The notes under the pieces: generated by a model | Databases searched by the model: none | Told to the model about the DNA's origin: nothing | Seen by the model: the letters and a program-made list of their open reading frames with translations, nothing else | Shown: in pieces, positions 9,184 to 16,349 of the stretch | How positions within the stretch are numbered: position 1 is the stretch's first letter | How the letters are laid out: each line of letters starts with the position of its first letter | Program-made: the position numbers and the translations under genes | NCBI GenBank assembly: GCA_934373295.1 | Contig: CAKROK010000001.1 | Coordinates: forward strand, 37,606-101,605 | DNA: 64,000 bases | Reading direction: 5' to 3' | DNA from: an uncultured Christensenellaceae bacterium | GTDB taxonomy: Bacteria > Bacillota > Clostridia > Christensenellales > Christensenellaceae

Positions 9184-9966
9184 TCAATCAATTTTTCTAA
9201 GGAAGGAGATGTTTTCACCCTTCAGTTCGACTTCATAACGGCACCTATCGCCCCTTACGAGCATTATCGCCATTTCGAACACCACGCCCTCCGCATCCTC
9301 CGATACTCGTTGTACAAAAAACGCGCTGCTGCCCGTCCGCGTGTTTAAAAGCTCCGCTTCGTTTGCGTCTATTATTGTAACGTCGTAGCTCTCCACGGCG
9401 CGCGCGGGCTTTAACCCGCTCACGTTTTCCAGCGTGCTGTATAACGGCTTATCGCGCAGAACGTCCTTTGAAAGCTGCGGACACAGGCGCACAGGGACAA
9501 AATCCGTCTCCAGCATGAGCGGCTGACCGTTCGCCCGCCGCAATCTCACGAATTTAAAGACGTCCTCCCCCTCCTTGAGCTTCATCCTCTCTATTAGGTC
9601 GCCCGTCGCAGGGATAGTCTCAAAGGATAACAGCTCAGATGAGGATTCCAGCCCGAGCATACTCATCTCCGCTGAAAAGCTGTAAAGATTTTTTAAGGTG
9701 CGCTTCAGCTTGGGCGAGGTCACGAACGTCCCCTTGCCGCGGTATCTCGCGATGATGCCCTCCTGCTCAAGCGCGGAAAACGCCTGTCTGATGGTGGAGC
9801 GGGACACGCCGAACTTTTCGCAAAGCTCCATTTCCGCCGGCAGCATATCGCCCTCACGCAATGTGCCGCTGTCGATGGAGCGCTTTATTATTGTTATGAG
9901 CTGTTGATACAGCGGAGTCTGTGAATAGTAATCCAGCTCGCTGTCCATTATAGAGCGCATGTTCAT
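9184..9966 (-). CDS. GntR/HutC-family transcriptional regulator of the BMC locus (inferred)
   Basis: A 260-residue regulator. Residues ~10-75 form a GntR winged helix (TPLYQQLITIIKRSIDSG, SRSTIRQAFSALEQEGII, RGKGTFV), followed by a UTRA effector domain (residues ~90-245). I chose ATG 9966 because AGGAG sits six bases upstream; a TTG just before and a second ATG at 9960 are alternatives. UTRA domains usually bind small metabolites such as sugar phosphates. It lies directly downstream of deoC in the same direction, so it probably senses a deoxyribose-phosphate-pathway metabolite and acts at the palindromes before the BMC operon. That link is inference from position. Confidence 0.85.
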   Translation of the reverse strand: MNMRSIMDSELDYYSQTPLYQQLITIIKRSIDSGTLREGDMLPAEMELCEKFGVSRSTIRQAFSALEQEGIIARYRGKGTFVTSPKLKRTLKNLYSFSAEMSMLGLESSSELLSFETIPATGDLIERMKLKEGEDVFKFVRLRRANGQPLMLETDFVPVRLCPQLSKDVLRDKPLYSTLENVSGLKPARAVESYDVTIIDANEAELLNTRTGSSAFFVQRVSEDAEGVVFEMAIMLVRGDRCRYEVELKGENISFLRKID

Positions 9967-9989
9967 CAAAATCTCCTGAATTTAAAGAA

Positions 9990-10012
9990 ATCCGCCGAAA
10001 AAAGCGGCGGAT
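9990..10012 (-). terminator. Hairpin between deoC and gntR
   Basis: An 8-bp perfect stem, ATCCGCCG/CGGCGGAT with a 7-base loop, is followed on the minus strand by a short T-rich run (TTCTTT). It could terminate or attenuate BMC-operon transcripts before gntR. The T-run is weak, so partial read-through into gntR and prmA is plausible. Confidence 0.55.
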
Positions 10013-10025
10013 ATTCGTCAATTAA

Positions 10026-10778
10026 TTACTTGTTTAACGCTTCCTGAGCGACGGACACAGATGCCGAAAGGCCGATCCTGTCCGCACCTGCGTCGAATAA
10101 GGTCATGGCAGTCTCAAGCGTCTTTACGCCACCATCGATCTTTATGCCGATGCCCCTGCCGAGAATCGAGCGGACGTATTTAACGTCCTCGACAACTGCC
10201 TTTTTGCCCGTGAGCGCGTTGCTTATCTTACAAAACTGCACGCCGCTGCTGCGTATTATGAGCAGCGCCCTCTCTCTTTCGGAAGGCGTCAAAACGCCCT
10301 GTTCATATATCGCCTTTAGCTGAACTCTGCCCTTGGCCGCGTCCACCATTGCGTCGAGGTCCCTTCTTGCGTCGTCGATGCGGCCGCTCTTTATGGCGTT
10401 TATGCTCAAAGAAACGTCAAGCTCATCCGCGCCGTTTGCCGCACATTCGCGAATCTCCGCGACCTTTGCCGCGGTGGATTCACAGCCGTGCGGGAAGCCG
10501 ACGGCAGAGCAGACCAGAACGCCCGAATCCTTTAACTGCCTTGAAGCAAAGGGAATAAAATAGGGGCTGACGACGATATTCGCAAAGCGATATTTCTTCG
10601 CCTCCTCACATCCCTTGATGATGCGCTCAAGCGCAGTATCGGGGTTTAAAAGAGAATGCTCGAGCTTGCCCGCGACCTCGTCCGGCCTTATGGAAAAACG
10701 AGCCTCCTCGATCTTCTGGCTTTCGACCTCGGCTAAAACCTTCTGCGTGACCTCGGCGATGATCTTATCTATATCCAT
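10026..10778 (-). CDS. deoC: Deoxyribose-phosphate aldolase DeoC with N-terminal encapsulation-type helix
   Basis: A 250-residue class I aldolase. The catalytic set is visible: Asp121 in ADELDV, the Schiff-base Lys184 in FCKISN, and Lys213 in IKIDGG. It splits 2-deoxyribose 5-phosphate to acetaldehyde and glyceraldehyde 3-phosphate. Residues 1-20 (MDIDKIIAEVTQKVLAEVES) precede the aldolase core and form an amphipathic helix of the kind that targets enzymes into BMC shells, joined by a short linker. It is the last enzyme gene of the BMC operon and would generate the volatile aldehyde that the shell retains. The usual KTSTG motif is altered to KISNALTG, which may change substrate fit. Confidence 0.9.
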   Translation of the reverse strand: MDIDKIIAEVTQKVLAEVESQKIEEARFSIRPDEVAGKLEHSLLNPDTALERIIKGCEEAKKYRFANIVVSPYFIPFASRQLKDSGVLVCSAVGFPHGCESTAAKVAEIRECAANGADELDVSLSINAIKSGRIDDARRDLDAMVDAAKGRVQLKAIYEQGVLTPSERERALLIIRSSGVQFCKISNALTGKKAVVEDVKYVRSILGRGIGIKIDGGVKTLETAMTLFDAGADRIGLSASVSVAQEALNK

Positions 10779-10791
10779 AGTATTTCTCCCG

Positions 10792-11082
10792 TCAAGTCGT
10801 CTTTATAATCTTTCCGTCAAGGCTGTAATGGTCGAGAACGCCGCAGATGGTTATATCCGAAATCAGCCCCTTGTCCTCAAAGAGCATTTTTGCGGAGCCA
10901 CCGTCCCTGCTCGTGAGGACTATGTCGCCTATGCCCGCATCAGCCGCGTCTAAGGCGATATCTCTCGAGCCGATGGGCTGCATGTTGAGATCAAGATATT
11001 CTATTATCATCATTTTGCGTCCGTAATGCGTCTCCTCTTTTATAGTGGAGACTACATTGCCGACAACTCTCGCAATTCTCAA
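10792..11082 (-). CDS. BMC-P pentameric shell protein (EutN/CcmL family), copy 1
   Basis: A 96-residue EutN/CcmL-type protein beginning MRIARVVGNVVSTIK. It has the family's N-terminal 'G-x-V-V-S-T-x-K' strand, a central AGIGDIVL turn and C-terminal ITICGVLDHYSL. Such proteins form pentamers that cap the vertices of the polyhedral shell. It is one of four EutN-type genes in this operon and the most diverged from the others, lacking the GSSSR loop of copies 3 and 4. It lies 13 bases upstream of deoC in the direction of transcription. Confidence 0.9.
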   Translation of the reverse strand: MRIARVVGNVVSTIKEETHYGRKMMIIEYLDLNMQPIGSRDIALDAADAGIGDIVLTSRDGGSAKMLFEDKGLISDITICGVLDHYSLDGKIIKTT

Positions 11083-11101
11083 ATCAATCGCCTCTCAATA
11101 A

Positions 11102-11377
11102 TTACATCGTGGGAAGAATGCCCTCGACGTCGTCATGCGGTCTGGGGATTACGTGTACGCCGTAGAGGTCGCCCACTCTCTTTGCGGCAGCCGCGCCTGC
11201 TTCAACAGCAGCCTTAACAGCGCCGACGTCGCCCCTTACCATTACGGTAACGAGACCGGAACCGATCTTTTCCTTGCCGATGAGGTGTACGTTAGCCGCC
11301 TTGACCATAGCATCCGCAGCTTCGATAGAGCCGATGAGGCCCTTTGTTTCTACCATTCCGAGTGCCTGCTTTTCCAT
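11102..11377 (-). CDS. BMC-H hexameric shell protein, copy 1
   Basis: A 91-residue single-BMC-domain protein (PduA/EutM/CcmK type). It begins [14 protein letters not shown], has the pore-loop region [14 protein letters not shown], and contains the [13 protein letters not shown] helix and the [12 protein letters not shown]-terminus. Hexamers tile the shell facets and form small-molecule pores. It differs from the second BMC-H (11682-11972) at only four aligned positions and lacks its last five residues, so the pair is a recent duplication or has been homogenised by gene conversion. Confidence 0.96.
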   Translation of the reverse strand: MEKQALGMVETKGLIGSIEAADAMVKAANVHLIGKEKIGSGLVTVMVRGDVGAVKAAVEAGAAAAKRVGDLYGVHVIPRPHDDVEGILPTM

Positions 11378-11398
11378 TTTAAAAAGTCTCCTCTCAAA

Positions 11399-11665
11399 TT
11401 ATAATACTTCGTTGTAATCGTCGATAAAGCCTATGATAGCTAAATCACAGGGGACAAGCCCGTTCCTGAACACCAAAGAGCCTTCCTTGGAGGCGATCAT
11501 ATATACGAAATCTCCCACACCGGCCTGACGCGTCGCATCCCCGGCGATCACCCTCTTTGAGGGCTTGCCGTTGACGATTGTCTCAACCACTAAGAGCTTC
11601 ACTCCGGTGAGATTTTCATTTTTTACAGTGGACACGACCGAGCCGATAACTCTTCCGACATTCAT
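11399..11665 (-). CDS. BMC-P pentameric shell protein, copy 2
   Basis: An 88-residue EutN/CcmL-family protein beginning MNVGRVIGSVVSTVK, with AGVGDFVYM and a C-terminal CDLAIIGFIDDY. It is the shortest of the four pentamer-type proteins here and sits between the two BMC-H genes, giving an alternating P-H-P-H order. It is related to copy 1 but clearly diverged, in contrast to the near identity of the two BMC-H genes. Confidence 0.9.
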   Translation of the reverse strand: MNVGRVIGSVVSTVKNENLTGVKLLVVETIVNGKPSKRVIAGDATRQAGVGDFVYMIASKEGSLVFRNGLVPCDLAIIGFIDDYNEVL

Positions 11666-11681
11666 TTAACGCACCGTCTTT

Positions 11682-11972
11682 TTACGCTTCTTTTGCTTCC
11701 ATGGAAGGAAGGATGCCCTCGACGTCGTCATGCGGTCTGGGGATTACGTGTACGCCGTAGAGGTCGCCCACTCTCTTTGCGGCAGCCGCGCCCGCTTCAA
11801 CAGCCGCCTTGACTGCGCCGACGTCGCCCCTTACCATTACGGTAACGAGACCGGAGCCAATCTGCTCCTTGCCGATGAGGTGTACGTTCGCCGCCTTTAC
11901 CATTGAATCAGCCGCTTCGATTGCGCCGATGAGACCCTTGGTTTCTACCATTCCGAGTGCCTGTTTTTCCAT
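11682..11972 (-). CDS. BMC-H hexameric shell protein, copy 2
   Basis: A 96-residue BMC-H protein almost identical to copy 1, with an extra C-terminal EAKEA. Substitutions include GSIEAADAM to GAIEAADSM and KEKIG to KEQIG. The latter is next to the predicted pore loop and might tune pore charge. The nucleotide sequences are also nearly identical across the C-terminal half. The two proteins probably co-assemble as the main facet material. Confidence 0.96.
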   Translation of the reverse strand: MEKQALGMVETKGLIGAIEAADSMVKAANVHLIGKEQIGSGLVTVMVRGDVGAVKAAVEAGAAAAKRVGDLYGVHVIPRPHDDVEGILPSMEAKEA

Positions 11973-12014
11973 TTTTGATTCTCCTTTTAAACTTTTATAG
12001 CTCTATATTCGTTA

Positions 12015-12560
12015 TTATACAAGTGATGCGAAAAGATCCGCATGGGGGGAAGGAATGACGACGCTTTCCGCCATGAGACCGGATATCTCCTCAAGACCCT
12101 CAGCAGCTGCCACGGATGCACGAACCGCCGCGACCTCGCCCGTCATGGTGATGAACGCCTTGCCGCCTAAGCCTCTGCCTAATCTTATCTCGATGAGCGT
12201 GATGTCCGCCGCCTTGACCGCCGTATCCGCCGCCAATATAGCCGCGGAAAGGGAGAACGTCTCCATAATGCCCACCGCGTTCATGTTTTCGACCTCGGTG
12301 CAGGAGGCGACCGCCGTAACGACCTGCGGATGAACGTTGGGGATGACTATCGTATCGACGAGCTTTTCCGCCGCCGTATTCACGCCCGCATCCACCGCCG
12401 CGCGCACCGCCGCGACCTCGCCCGTGACCACGGCAATATACTTGCCCGCACAGACGGAATGCGCTGCGCTAAGGCTGACATCCGCCGCTTTAAGCATAGC
12501 GTCCGCCGCCTCAATGCCCTTGGGTATGCTGTTTAATTCTACCATGCCTAATGCAATCAT
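12015..12560 (-). CDS. BMC-T tandem-domain shell protein, PduT-like with pore cysteine
   Basis: A 181-residue protein with two BMC domains (residues ~1-88 starting MIALGMVELNSIPKG, and ~92-181 starting NAVGIMETFSLSAA). Cys37 in HSVCAGKY matches the cysteine of PduT (KTICPGK) that ligates a [4Fe-4S] cluster at the trimer's central pore. That position suggests electron transfer across the shell. The gene is directly followed upstream by the PduS-like gene (one base apart), the expected electron partner. Length and domain order match PduT. Confidence 0.92.
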   Translation of the reverse strand: MIALGMVELNSIPKGIEAADAMLKAADVSLSAAHSVCAGKYIAVVTGEVAAVRAAVDAGVNTAAEKLVDTIVIPNVHPQVVTAVASCTEVENMNAVGIMETFSLSAAILAADTAVKAADITLIEIRLGRGLGGKAFITMTGEVAAVRASVAAAEGLEEISGLMAESVVIPSPHADLFASLV

Positions 12561-12561
12561 T

Positions 12562-13881
12562 TTACTTTACCTCTATCGTTATGGAATCGTTGGTCACAGC
12601 AGTGACAGTTCCGCTGATGCTCGCGTGGATCTTTGCCCCCAAAGCACCTTCCTTAATATCCGCAATAAGGTCGCCTCTTGAAACGGCCTGACCCGCCGAC
12701 ACGACGGGGACCGCAGGTGCGCCTATGTGCATTTTGAGCGGTATCTTCACGCAATCAACGCTCATCAGCTCGTCGTTGAGAGGAGCGGGAACGTCATATT
12801 GCTTTATGCCCAGCCTGCCTATCATGCGCGATACGGGGACTCTCTTGTTTTCGATGCCCTTATCGACCGTCGTATAAACCTCTTTTTTGGGCTTGATGCC
12901 CGCCTGCGCAAGACCCTGCTTCATCCTCTGCATCATGCGCGAGGGAGCAAGACCGAAGTTGCATGCGAAGTAGGTACATACGCCGCAGTCACAGCAGGAG
13001 AATATGCCGTTCACATCACCTAACAGCTTTCCGTCGTTCTGCGCCGACGCACGCATTGCGAGATGCGGCTGAACGTTTAAGCCAAGGGCGTTTCTCGGAC
13101 ACATCTGCGTACACATAGAGCATTGACAGCAGACCGCCTTGGCGAGCTTCAGATCCCTCGCCGGGTCGTTCGTCTTTGCCATGATGACGTGAGAATCCGT
13201 CTTGAAAACGAGTATGCCGCCCGTGGTCTTGGTGACGGGTGTGTTTATGTCCTTAGTCAGCTTGCCCATGCACGGGCCGCCGAGAACTATCGTATAATCG
13301 GAAAGATCTGCGGGAGCGCCCGCCGCCTTTAACAGAATGCTTATCGGAGTACCGATGGGAACCTTGAGCGTGATGGGGTTTTTGACCTCGCCGCCCACGG
13401 TCACATACTTGTCTATAACAGGCGTGCCGTCTATCGCCGCAGCGATGTTCATGAGCGTAGAGACGTTATCCACCACGCAGCCGACGTCCAGCGGAAGTCC
13501 GCCCGTGGGGACGACTCTTCCCGTGACCTCATATACCATCTGCTGCTCATCGCCCGCCGGATAATAGCTCTTAAACAGCTTGAGCTCGACATCCGTTCCC
13601 TTGACGGCCTCTGAAAGCGCGGTTACTGCATCATGATAATGCTCCTTTAGGCATATCACCGCGTGCTTTGCGCCCGTCGCCTCTTTGACCGCGGTTATGC
13701 CCTTTACGACCATATCCGCGTGTACTGCCATGAGCTGCTGATCGACCCTCAAAAGGGGCTCGCATTCCGCGCCGTTGGCGATAATGTATTCCGCCTTGCA
13801 GTTTACCTTGACGTGTGTGGGAAAGCCCGCGCCGCCCGCGCCGACTATACCCGCATCACGAATGTTATCAATTAAGCTCAT
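12562..13881 (-). CDS. PduS/RnfC-like flavo-iron-sulfur oxidoreductase of the BMC
   Basis: A 439-residue RnfC-family protein. It has an N-terminal GAGGAGFPTHVK and an AECEPLL NADH/FMN-binding region, an SLBB-type segment (residues ~160-225), two ferredoxin-like cysteine motifs (CCQCSMCTQMCP, residues 251-262; CCDCGVCTYFAC, residues 296-307), and a C-terminal lipoyl-like barrel. PduS passes electrons from NADH in BMC lumens. With no alcohol dehydrogenase or cobalamin enzyme in the locus, its likely role here is regenerating NAD+ by sending electrons through the PduT-like pore protein. It is not a pump subunit because the other rnf genes are absent. Confidence 0.9.
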   Translation of the reverse strand: MSLIDNIRDAGIVGAGGAGFPTHVKVNCKAEYIIANGAECEPLLRVDQQLMAVHADMVVKGITAVKEATGAKHAVICLKEHYHDAVTALSEAVKGTDVELKLFKSYYPAGDEQQMVYEVTGRVVPTGGLPLDVGCVVDNVSTLMNIAAAIDGTPVIDKYVTVGGEVKNPITLKVPIGTPISILLKAAGAPADLSDYTIVLGGPCMGKLTKDINTPVTKTTGGILVFKTDSHVIMAKTNDPARDLKLAKAVCCQCSMCTQMCPRNALGLNVQPHLAMRASAQNDGKLLGDVNGIFSCCDCGVCTYFACNFGLAPSRMMQRMKQGLAQAGIKPKKEVYTTVDKGIENKRVPVSRMIGRLGIKQYDVPAPLNDELMSVDCVKIPLKMHIGAPAVPVVSAGQAVSRGDLIADIKEGALGAKIHASISGTVTAVTNDSITIEVK

Positions 13882-13900
13882 CTTTAAATCCTCTCAAAAA

Positions 13901-15304
13901 TCAGATGATCCTGAAATCGCCCTTTACTACGCATCTTCTCTTTCTCGTGAAGGAGCGAGCGGAGGTCAGGCCCTCGCCCGTAGGCGTCGCTATGGTAAGG
14001 GTGGAATAGCCCTCACCCGTGAGACCCAGACCTGCATAAGAGGGGCCGTTCTTTACGAAGATGGTCGTGTTCATGACCTTTGCGGCTCTTGAAAGTCTCT
14101 TGATGTTGGTGGAGTGTATCATCGCGGAATGCCAGCAGCCGTTCTCCGCTCTGAACGCCTCCGCAAGGCACTCTTCAAAGTCAGCCACTCTCGCGATACC
14201 TAAAATGGGCATCATCATCTCGGTGTGGATGAAGGGGTGATCCTTGTCAACCTCACAGATTATCAGCCTAGGGTCGCCGGTGTAGGATACGCCCGCAGCG
14301 TCCATGATGAAGGAGGGGCAGTGACCGACGAACTTTCTGTTGATGACCCACTTGCCGTTCTTCTGCATGAGGACGGTATTCTTGATCTTTTCGATGTCGT
14401 CGCCGTATACTCTCATAGCGCCGTTCTTGGTCATCTCGCTCATGAGCTGATCGGCTATGGATGCTACCGCGAAGCACTCCTTTTCCTCAAAGCACATCAC
14501 GTTGTTATCGAGCGACGCGCCGTCGACTATGTCCTTAGCCGCCTTGGGGATATCCGCAGTCTCGTCGACCATTACGGGCGGGTTGCCGGGACCTGCGCAG
14601 ATGGCCTTCTTGCCGGACTTCATAGCAACCTTGACGATGCCCTCGCCGCCCGTTACCGCGAGCAGCTTGATGTCGGGATGGCTCATTATTATGTTGGAGG
14701 ATTCGAGGTTGGGCTCCTTAGCCGCAACGACGAGGTTCGCGGGGCCGCCCGCCTCGATGATAGCCTCGTTCATTATCCTCATGGCCTCCTGCGAGCATCT
14801 CTTTGCGGCGGGATGGGGGTTGAATACGACCGCATTGCCCGCAGCTATCATGCTCATGGAGTTGTTTACGACTGTTGAAGTCGGGTTTGTCGAAGGGGTT
14901 ATTGAGCCGATAACGCCGTAGGGCGCAGATTCAACGATCGTAAGTCCGTCGTCTCCGGAGAACGCCTCCGTCTGAAGATCCTCGATGCCGGGAGTCTTCT
15001 GCGCGGTCAGGATGTTCTTCTTGGTCTTATCCTCGACTCTGCCGTAGCCCGTCTCCTCGTGAGCGAGCTTCGCAAGGTACTCTGCATTTTTGATGGCCGC
15101 CGCTCTCATAGCCTCGACGAGCCTGCCCCTCTCCTCAAGGGTCATGTTCATCAGCTTAAACTGAGCCGCCTTTGCCGCCGCGATGGCGTCGTTGACGTCG
15201 TCAAAGAGACATCCACCGTCGGAAACCTTGCTGCTTTCCTGCGCCATCAGCTTTGAGACTGTGTCGCGGATGATTGTACGGATTTGTTCATCTGTAAAGC
15301 TCAT
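13901..15304 (-). CDS. CoA-acylating aldehyde dehydrogenase (PduP/EutE family) with encapsulation peptide
   Basis: A 467-residue enzyme. Residues 1-20 (SFTDEQIRTIIRDTVSKLM) form an amphipathic helix like the PduP/EutE targeting peptide, followed by a linker and the ALDH fold. NAD-binding and active-site features are visible: APYGVIGSITPSTNP, VTGGEGIVKVA, and the catalytic Cys271 in LDNNVMCFEEK. It would oxidise acetaldehyde from DeoC to acetyl-CoA with NAD+ inside the shell. The AGGTAATTGAA before ATG fixes the start. No PduL or Pta follows in the window, so acetyl-CoA must leave or be used elsewhere. Confidence 0.94.
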   Translation of the reverse strand: MSFTDEQIRTIIRDTVSKLMAQESSKVSDGGCLFDDVNDAIAAAKAAQFKLMNMTLEERGRLVEAMRAAAIKNAEYLAKLAHEETGYGRVEDKTKKNILTAQKTPGIEDLQTEAFSGDDGLTIVESAPYGVIGSITPSTNPTSTVVNNSMSMIAAGNAVVFNPHPAAKRCSQEAMRIMNEAIIEAGGPANLVVAAKEPNLESSNIIMSHPDIKLLAVTGGEGIVKVAMKSGKKAICAGPGNPPVMVDETADIPKAAKDIVDGASLDNNVMCFEEKECFAVASIADQLMSEMTKNGAMRVYGDDIEKIKNTVLMQKNGKWVINRKFVGHCPSFIMDAAGVSYTGDPRLIICEVDKDHPFIHTEMMMPILGIARVADFEECLAEAFRAENGCWHSAMIHSTNIKRLSRAAKVMNTTIFVKNGPSYAGLGLTGEGYSTLTIATPTGEGLTSARSFTRKRRCVVKGDFRII

Positions 15305-15350
15305 TTCAATTACCTCTTTCTCTGCTTATGCCAAAATGTTTATATGTTTC

Positions 15351-16028
15351 CTATTTATCTTCTTTAGGCTTGTTTGCCTTTGTCTGCTTTTTAGGTGCGG
15401 CTTTTTTCGCGCTCTCCTCATCATCTAACTTTTTGATGATCTCCTCGACGATGCGCTTTGCCTCGTCCTCCTCGCCCGCCTTGGGCTTGGGCGCCGCCTT
15501 CTTTGAAGCCTGCTTTTTAGGCTTGGTCTGCGTCATTTTAAGCTCGGTCTGCTCGGGCTTTGCCGCAGCCTTATCCTGTGTTTTGGGCTGTTCCGCCGGC
15601 TTTTTCGCAGGGGCTTTCGCCGTTTTATCGGGCTTTTCGATTTTCTCCTGTTTTTCCTGCTTTATCGGCTCGGGCTTGCTCTCCGGCTTCTTTTCGGCTT
15701 TTTCTGCCTTTGCCGCGGCGGGCTTTACGCTCGGGTCGGCCTTGTCAAAGCACCTTTCGCCCAGTATATCCACGCTGTCGATTATCGCGACTATGCAATT
15801 ATCGACGGGGCGCGCGTCCGTGAGGGCTGTCTGTCTGGAGGACGAACCGGATACGCACATGACCAGCTCTCCGTCGCCCGCGCCCACGCTGTCTATCGAG
15901 ACGAACGGCGCGCCCTTTTCCTCAAATGTCACCATATCTATCGGCTGGCAGACGAGTATTTTAAAGCCCATCAGCTTTTCAGCCTTTTTTGTGCTTATCA
16001 CCTGTCCGCAGACTCTTGCTAACTGCAT
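15351..16028 (-). CDS. BMC-P shell protein with long disordered tail and encapsulation-like helix, copy 3
   Basis: A 225-residue protein. Residues 1-~97 are a EutN/CcmL pentamer domain (MQLARVCGQVISTKK, GAGDGELVMCVSGSSSRQ, IVAIIDSVDILG). Residues ~98-185 are a Lys/Ala/Pro/Glu/Gln-rich, probably unstructured linker. Residues ~186-206 (EDEAKRIVEEIIKKLDDEES) form an amphipathic helix resembling cargo-targeting peptides in this locus, for example SKIVEEVVKTI of the 16350-17048 product. A last basic stretch ends the protein. Ordinary BMC-P proteins are about 85-105 residues. The tail could tether cargo or other shell proteins at vertices; that function is inference. Whether the tail faces in or out is unknown. 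Confidence 0.88.
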   Translation of the reverse strand: MQLARVCGQVISTKKAEKLMGFKILVCQPIDMVTFEEKGAPFVSIDSVGAGDGELVMCVSGSSSRQTALTDARPVDNCIVAIIDSVDILGERCFDKADPSVKPAAAKAEKAEKKPESKPEPIKQEKQEKIEKPDKTAKAPAKKPAEQPKTQDKAAAKPEQTELKMTQTKPKKQASKKAAPKPKAGEEDEAKRIVEEIIKKLDDEESAKKAAPKKQTKANKPKEDK

Positions 16029-16031
16029 CTT

Positions 16032-16337
16032 TTAAACCTCCGTGGGATATTTTTCATATACCCTGCGTCCTTTTATGTCTATTGAATCGAGGATCCCCAA
16101 AAGGGTCATGTCGGCGGGAGCTGTTTTAGTCTCCTCAGCCTGTCTGGATGAGCTTCCTCCGACGCACATCACTATCTCGTCCTGTCCCGCGCCCACGCCG
16201 TCCATAACGACTACCGGGTCGCCCGAATCCTCCATTGTCTCTATGTTAAGGGGCTGTACGATGAGCAGCTTCCAGCCCTCCAGCGCACGCGCCTTGGTCG
16301 TGCTGACCGCCGTTCCCCTTACTCTTCCTATCATCAT
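16032..16337 (-). CDS. BMC-P pentameric shell protein, copy 4
   Basis: A 101-residue EutN/CcmL-family protein beginning MMIGRVRGTAVSTTKA with GAGQDEIVMCVGGSSSRQ and LLGILDSIDIKG. It is closest to copy 3: both share the GSSSRQ loop and the (I/D)DS(V/I)DI(L/K)G end. The two genes are adjacent, three bases apart, so they probably arose by tandem duplication followed by acquisition of the tail in copy 3. GAGGTG lies eight bases before the first ATG. Confidence 0.9.
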   Translation of the reverse strand: MMIGRVRGTAVSTTKARALEGWKLLIVQPLNIETMEDSGDPVVVMDGVGAGQDEIVMCVGGSSSRQAEETKTAPADMTLLGILDSIDIKGRRVYEKYPTEV

Positions 16338-16349
16338 AAGTCAGTCACC

